Shown here piece by piece: positions 15,217 to 18,624 of a stretch of 18,624 nt of DNA. Both the position numbers and the translations under genes were made by a program. The notes beneath the pieces were generated by a model, which worked only from the letters and a program-made list of their open reading frames with translations, was not told the DNA's origin and searched no databases. Positions within the stretch are counted from its first letter, which is position 1. Each line of letters opens with the position of its first letter. Origin of the DNA: Piscirickettsiaceae bacterium (lineage in GTDB: Bacteria > Pseudomonadota > Gammaproteobacteria > Methylococcales > Cycloclasticaceae); contig NVSW01000013.1 of assembly GCA_002401365.1 (NCBI GenBank), positions 1 to 18,624 on the forward strand, in the 5' to 3' direction.

Positions 15217-15861
15217 TTAAGCCTTATTCCCATTTTTTATAGCCGGCGTAATCACTACATCAGCATTTTTGCTACCTGGAATAGCGCCCTTAATTAATAC
15301 CACAGATTTTTCAAGATCAACTTTCACAACTTCTAAATTCTGAGTCGTTACTCGTCTGTTACCCATGTGGCCAGCCATCTTTTTACCTTTAACAACTCTA
15401 CCAGGCGTTTGACACTGGCCAATTGAACCAGGGGCCCTATGAGAAATTGAGTTGCCATGAGTAGCATCTTGCATTTGGAAGTTATAACGTTTAATAACAC
15501 CCGCAAAACCTTTACCAATGCTACGACCACAAACATCAACTTTTTGTCCTGCCTCAAATATCCCCAGTGGCAAGTCACTCCCAACTTCAACATCGCTGTC
15601 AGCATCAAGTCTGAACTCCCACAAGCCTCTACCAGCATCAACACCTGCTTTAGAAAATTGACCTGCTTCGGCTTTATTTACCCGTGAATTTTTCTTTTCA
15701 CCTGTCGTTACTTGAACAGCCGAGTAACCATCAGAATCTTTATTAAAAACTCGGGTAACCCTATTCGACAAGACTTGCACAACAGATACAGGGATGGATT
15801 CACCATCTTCTGTAAATATTCTGGTCATACCACATTTGCGGCCAACTAATCCTAAAGACAT
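15217..15861 (-). CDS. rplC: 50S ribosomal protein L3
   Basis: Early-assembly 50S protein reaching toward the peptidyl-transferase centre. 214 residues from the second of two adjacent ATGs; the first, at 15864, adds one Met. The inner one is preferred because GAGG then lies 7 nt upstream rather than 4. Starts MSLGLVGRKCGMTRIFTEDG. The QDATHGNSISHRAPGSIGQ segment at about 148-166 includes the glutamine methylated by PrmB in E. coli. A 30-bp gap separates it from rpsJ. Confidence 0.97.
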   Translation of the reverse strand: MSLGLVGRKCGMTRIFTEDGESIPVSVVQVLSNRVTRVFNKDSDGYSAVQVTTGEKKNSRVNKAEAGQFSKAGVDAGRGLWEFRLDADSDVEVGSDLPLGIFEAGQKVDVCGRSIGKGFAGVIKRYNFQMQDATHGNSISHRAPGSIGQCQTPGRVVKGKKMAGHMGNRRVTTQNLEVVKVDLEKSVVLIKGAIPGSKNADVVITPAIKNGNKA

Positions 15862-15894
15862 CATTATTCCTCTTTAATAATTTTTCGTATTGAA

Positions 15895-16206
15895 TTAATT
15901 CAGTTTAATCTGAACATCAACACCAGCTGATAAATCTAGTTTCATCAACGCATCTACTGTTTTATCTGTTGGCTCAACAATATCCATCATTCGCTTATGC
16001 GTACGAAGTTCATATTGATCCCTCGCATCTTTATTAACATGCGGTGAGGTAAGCACTGTAAAACGCTCTTTTTTTGTTGGCAAAGGAATAGGGCCCATTA
16101 CTTGCGCACCTGTTCTTTTCGCTGTTTCAACAATTTCACGAGCAGCATGATCTATTAAACGATGATCAAAACCTTTTAAACGAATTCTAATTGATTGTTT
16201 AGCCAT
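15895..16206 (-). CDS. rpsJ: 30S ribosomal protein S10
   Basis: 30S head protein and, as NusE, a partner of NusB and NusG in antitermination and transcription-translation coupling. 103 residues, as in E. coli. Starts MAKQSIRIRLKGFDHRLID; GPIPLPTKKERFTVLTSPHVNKD at about 38-60 and THKRMMDIVEP at about 69-79 are diagnostic. It starts only 5 bp after the tuf stop, with just a weak GAG as ribosome site in the end of tuf. This implies read-through transcription and coupled translation from tuf, and leaves no room for a regulatory leader. Confidence 0.98.
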   Translation of the reverse strand: MAKQSIRIRLKGFDHRLIDHAAREIVETAKRTGAQVMGPIPLPTKKERFTVLTSPHVNKDARDQYELRTHKRMMDIVEPTDKTVDALMKLDLSAGVDVQIKLN

Positions 16207-16211
16207 AATAA

Positions 16212-17402
16212 TTACTCAATAATTTTAGCGACGACACCAGCACCAACGGTACGGCCACCTTCACGAATAGCAAAACGCAACCCTTCTTCCATCGCAATCG
16301 GGTTGATTAGTTTTACTGTCATTTTTACGTTATCACCTGGCATGACCATTTCCACGCCTTCTGGTAAATCACACGCGCCTGTTACGTCCGTGGTACGGAA
16401 GTAAAATTGTGGGCGGTAGCCATTAAAGAACGGTGTGTGTCGCCCACCTTCGTCTTTGCCTAGTACGTATACTTCAGCTTCGAAGTGTGTATGCGGCTTG
16501 ATTGATCCAGGTTTTGCTAACACTTGACCACGTTCTACGTCTTCACGTTTTGTACCACGTAGTAGCACGCCAACGTTGTCGCCTGCTTCACCTTGGTCAA
16601 GCAGTTTACGGAACATTTCAACACCCGTACAGGTTGTTGTTACAGTGTCTTTGATGCCAACGATTTCAATTTCTTCGCCCACTTTTACCACGCCACGTTC
16701 GATACGGCCGGTGACGACGGTGCCACGCCCTGAAATGGAGAAGACGTCTTCTACCGGCATCAGGAAGTCACCATCAATCGCACGATCTGGTAGCGGGATG
16801 TAAGTGTCTAGTGCTTCTACTAGCTTAATGACGGATGGAACACCAATTTCTGAGGTGTCGCCTTCTAGCGCTTTTAGGGCTGAGCCGATAATAACCGGGG
16901 TATCGTCACCTGGGAATTCGTACATGTCTAATAGTTCACGTATTTCCATTTCGACGAGTTCTAGTAGTTCGTCGTCATCAACCATGTCCGCTTTGTTCAT
17001 GAACACAACGATGTAGGGTACACCCACTTGACGCGACAATAGGATATGTTCACGTGTTTGCGGCATGGGGCCGTCAGCAGCTGAACATACTAGGATAGCG
17101 CCGTCCATTTGTGCCGCACCGGTAATCATGTTTTTGACGTAATCGGCGTGACCTGGGCAATCTACGTGTGCGTAGTGGCGATTCGCTGATTCATACTCAA
17201 CGTGTGAGGTAGCAATCGTGATGCCACGCTCACGCTCTTCTGGTGCGTTGTCAATTTCATCAAACGCTTTGGCTTCGCCGCCCATCAATTCTGCCATCAC
17301 TTTCGTTAATGCAGCCGTTAAGGTTGTTTTACCATGATCAACGTGGCCAATCGTGCCAACGTTTACATGGGGCTTGGTTCTTTCAAATTTTTCTTTAGAC
17401 AT
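16212..17402 (-). CDS. tuf: Translation elongation factor EF-Tu
   Basis: GTPase that carries aminoacyl-tRNA to the ribosomal A site. 396 residues. GTPase motifs: GHVDHGKT at 19-26, DCPGHAD at 80-86 with catalytic His84, NKAD at 135-138 and SALK at 173-176; domains II and III follow from about 205 and 300. AAGG lies 6 nt before the ATG. Sampled lines of this gene are about 47-60% GC, clearly richer than the ribosomal genes beside it, consistent with extreme codon bias or gene conversion between tuf copies. Upstream are tRNA genes as for tufB, downstream rpsJ as for tufA; rpsL, rpsG and fusA are missing from the expected place. Confidence 0.98.
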   Translation of the reverse strand: MSKEKFERTKPHVNVGTIGHVDHGKTTLTAALTKVMAELMGGEAKAFDEIDNAPEERERGITIATSHVEYESANRHYAHVDCPGHADYVKNMITGAAQMDGAILVCSAADGPMPQTREHILLSRQVGVPYIVVFMNKADMVDDDELLELVEMEIRELLDMYEFPGDDTPVIIGSALKALEGDTSEIGVPSVIKLVEALDTYIPLPDRAIDGDFLMPVEDVFSISGRGTVVTGRIERGVVKVGEEIEIVGIKDTVTTTCTGVEMFRKLLDQGEAGDNVGVLLRGTKREDVERGQVLAKPGSIKPHTHFEAEVYVLGKDEGGRHTPFFNGYRPQFYFRTTDVTGACDLPEGVEMVMPGDNVKMTVKLINPIAMEEGLRFAIREGGRTVGAGVVAKIIE

Positions 17403-17424
17403 TACGCACCTTATTATTCAAACA

Positions 17425-17438
17425 TTAATTGCAATTAA
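17425..17438. repeat. 14-bp perfect palindrome in the tuf leader
   Basis: TTAATTGCAATTAA reads the same on both strands and lies 22 bp before the tuf ATG, in the 63-bp spacer after tRNA-Thr. As RNA it could form a 5-bp AU stem, which would be weak; as DNA it could be a protein site. No credible promoter is seen in this spacer, so tuf is probably transcribed from upstream of tRNA-Tyr. Confidence 0.4.
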
Positions 17439-17465
17439 CCACTTTATTTCTCAACCCATAATAAC

Positions 17466-17540
<75 letters not shown>

Positions 17541-17558
17541 CTGATCAACACCACTAAC

Positions 17559-17632
17559 TGGAGCGGGTGATGGGAATCGAACCCACGTGTTCAGCTTGGA
17601 AGGCTGACGTTCTACCATTAAACTACACCCGC
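17559..17632 (-). tRNA. tRNA-Gly (anticodon UCC)
   Basis: Minus strand: acceptor GCGGGTG pairs with CACCCGC, then T and encoded CCA. The anticodon arm TCAGC-CTTCCAA-GCTGA gives TCC, and the T loop is TTCGATT. 18 bp separate it from tRNA-Thr and 26 bases or fewer from tRNA-Tyr, so the three are co-transcribed and processed. Corresponds to glyT of the E. coli tufB cluster. Confidence 0.97.
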
Positions 17633-17657
17633 CTTTAACTATGAGCCCACAAAACCT

Positions 17658-17742
17658 TGGTGGAGGGGGGAGGATTCGAACCTCCGAAGGCTGAGCCGTC
17701 AGATTTACAGTCTGATCCCTTTGGCCGCTCGGGAACCCCTCC
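17658..17742 (-). tRNA. tRNA-Tyr (anticodon GUA)
   Basis: Minus strand, 85 nt with a long variable arm (class II). Acceptor GGAGGGG pairs with CCCCTCC, then discriminator A and encoded CCA. The anticodon arm CAGA-CTGTAAA-TCTG gives GTA. The T arm is GGAGG-TTCGAAT-CCTCC. First gene of the tRNA-tuf transcript, about 7 nt from the predicted start point. Confidence 0.97.
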
Positions 17743-17756
17743 TAAATTAGCCGACT

Positions 17757-17785
17757 ATTGTCTTGTATTTGAATTTGACTGTCAA
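17757..17785 (-). promoter_or_regulatory. Strong promoter of tRNA-Tyr-Gly-Thr-tuf (and probably S10 genes)
   Basis: TTGACA at 17785-17780 (perfect -35) and GACAAT at 17762-17757 are 17 bp apart. GTCGGC follows between the -10 and the expected start near 17749, a GC-rich discriminator of the type found at stringently controlled stable-RNA promoters. It sits 30 bp past the pth stop and just ahead of tRNA-Tyr. No terminator hairpin for pth is seen in between, so some read-through is possible. Confidence 0.75.
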
Positions 17786-17814
17786 CACGCAAATACTGAT
17801 ATATCACGTTATTA

Positions 17815-18384
17815 TTATTTCGTATGCAAACATTGCATAGCTTGTTGATATTCAGCTCTAAAAACATCACCCATAACACCCAAACCATCTAATACAGCTT
17901 GCGATATCTGCGCCTTATCATGCTTACTCGGCGCATCTAGCACATAGTTCACAACCTGACGCCTATCACCAGGGTGGCCTACACCAATTCTCATTCTATA
18001 AAAATTGGGCGAAGATAAATGATTAATGATATCTCGTAAACCATTATGCCCCCCATGCCCACCCGATTTTTTTATTCTAATCACGCCTGGCTGCAGGTCC
18101 AATTCATCGTGAGCAACTAAAATCTCCTCAACATTGATATCATAATATCGCGCATAGGCCGCTACTGAATAGCCACTTTTATTCATATAGGTTTGCGGCT
18201 TTAATACATGTACTATTTTGCCATTATGCTGAAATCGTGCTGCGTCTGCTTTGAACTTTGACGCATAGGAAAACACCTCGCCTATTTCAGATAACAAGCT
18301 TTCTACAAACAAAAACCCAGCATTATGCCGGGTTTTTACGTATTGCTCACCAGGGTTGCCCAAACCTACAATGAGCGCAACCAT
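17815..18384 (-). CDS. pth: Peptidyl-tRNA hydrolase
   Basis: Cytoplasmic esterase that frees tRNA from peptidyl-tRNA dropped by stalled ribosomes; essential in E. coli. 189 residues against 194. All catalytic and binding residues of the family are at the E. coli positions: Asn10, His20, Asn68, Asp93 and Asn114, within GLGNPG, TRHNAG, KPQTYMNKSG, AHDELD and GGHNGL. The ATG comes 10 bp after the rplY stop, with only a weak ribosome site, so coupling to rplY is likely. The rplY-pth pair is common in gammaproteobacteria, but ychF, the frequent next gene, is absent; the tRNA cluster follows instead. Confidence 0.98.
   Translation of the reverse strand: MVALIVGLGNPGEQYVKTRHNAGFLFVESLLSEIGEVFSYASKFKADAARFQHNGKIVHVLKPQTYMNKSGYSVAAYARYYDINVEEILVAHDELDLQPGVIRIKKSGGHGGHNGLRDIINHLSSPNFYRMRIGVGHPGDRRQVVNYVLDAPSKHDKAQISQAVLDGLGVMGDVFRAEYQQAMQCLHTK
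18311..18337 (-). other. Terminator-like hairpin inside the start of pth
   Basis: AAAAACCC (18311-18318) pairs with GGGTTTTT (18330-18337); after one mismatch the inner GCAT/ATGC also pairs. On the transcribed strand the stem ends in GGGTTTTTG, like an intrinsic terminator. It lies over pth codons 16-25, which encode the conserved catalytic TRHNAGF motif, so coding constraint explains part of it. Confidence 0.45.
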
Positions 18385-18394
18385 TGGTTACTAA

Positions 18395-18624
18395 TTACTC
18401 GCTATCTTCTGCTTTGTCTTCGCCATCATCTTCTGCAGCCGCTTCGTCTGAAGACTCTTCTTCAACTACAAGCGCCGCTCTATTTGCTTGCACAGATACT
18501 ACTTGCGAATCATGATCGCCACCCTGCATCAAGGCTACAATTTCCAAGCCCTTCGCCAACTTCAGATCAGACAAATGCAGGCTATCGCCTAATTCCAGCG
18601 CCGAAACATCTACTTCAATAAACT
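18395..18624 (-). CDS. rplY: 50S ribosomal protein L25/Ctc, C-terminal part
   Basis: Partial gene: the frame is open to the window edge, so the N-terminal 5S rRNA-binding domain is outside. 75 residues plus a stop are visible. FIEVDVSALELGDSLHLSDL and the following KGLEIVAL segment are diagnostic of the C-terminal beta domain of the long Ctc-type L25. The tail is strongly acidic (EEESSDEAAAEDDGEDKAEDSE), as in many gammaproteobacterial Ctc proteins. The short E. coli L25 lacks this domain. It precedes pth by 10 bp in the same direction. Confidence 0.93.
   Translation of the reverse strand, partial: FIEVDVSALELGDSLHLSDLKLAKGLEIVALMQGGDHDSQVVSVQANRAALVVEEESSDEAAAEDDGEDKAEDSE

Noticed and set aside
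16576..17016. Serine-rich plus-strand ORFs opposite tuf (16576-16803 and 16804-17016)
   Set aside because: Antisense to EF-Tu; their serine/proline-rich composition is a by-product of the biased tuf codons.
17657..17848. Plus-strand ORF beginning MVEGGGFEPPKAEPSD
   Set aside because: It is the antisense of tRNA-Tyr; this peptide is a well-known spurious product of reading tRNA genes backwards.

Overview
The window looks like a conserved chromosomal segment of a low-GC gammaproteobacterium. The support is a tRNA-Tyr/Gly/Thr cluster in front of tuf, an S10-spc-alpha gene order matching Escherichia coli (including rpmD, rpmJ after secY, and rpoA-rplQ), a 324-residue CysB with its family ligand residues, and an Azotobacter-type 7Fe ferredoxin. 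By eye most genes are AT-rich. A sulfur-oxidising or methylotroph-like marine lineage is possible, but the genus cannot be named from sequence alone. No mobile element, CRISPR array, phage gene or defence system was found.

Layout. 1-2781 is a sulfur/redox block: the 3' part of an Fe-S type APS reductase (cysH, +), a convergent cysB (-), a divergent TauE/SafE-family permease (+) and a 7Fe ferredoxin (+). The cysB-tauE intergenic region holds a good cysB promoter whose -10 box lies inside a perfect 8-bp inverted repeat, a candidate autoregulatory operator. 2805-2830 is a terminator hairpin serving two converging gene sets. 2853-16206 is 29 consecutive minus-strand genes, from rpsJ (S10) at the right to rplQ (L17) at the left, including secY, rpoA and the 37-codon rpmJ. 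Most gaps are under 30 bp and several genes overlap, so this is probably one superoperon with at least one internal promoter candidate ahead of rpsM.

16212-17742 holds tuf and, upstream of it in the same direction, tRNA-Thr(GGU), tRNA-Gly(UCC) and tRNA-Tyr(GUA), preceded by a strong TTGACA-17-GACAAT promoter with a GC-rich discriminator. 17815-18624 holds pth and the C-terminal part of rplY (L25/Ctc), also minus strand.

The most unusual point is the junction at tuf. The upstream side is what normally precedes tufB (followed by secE-nusG-rplK...). The downstream side, rpsJ only 5 bp away, is what normally follows tufA (preceded by rpsL-rpsG-fusA). This is either a real tuf-mediated rearrangement with a novel tRNA-tuf-S10 superoperon, or an assembly collapse between two near-identical tuf copies. 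Otherwise the window is housekeeping DNA and no undescribed system is evident.
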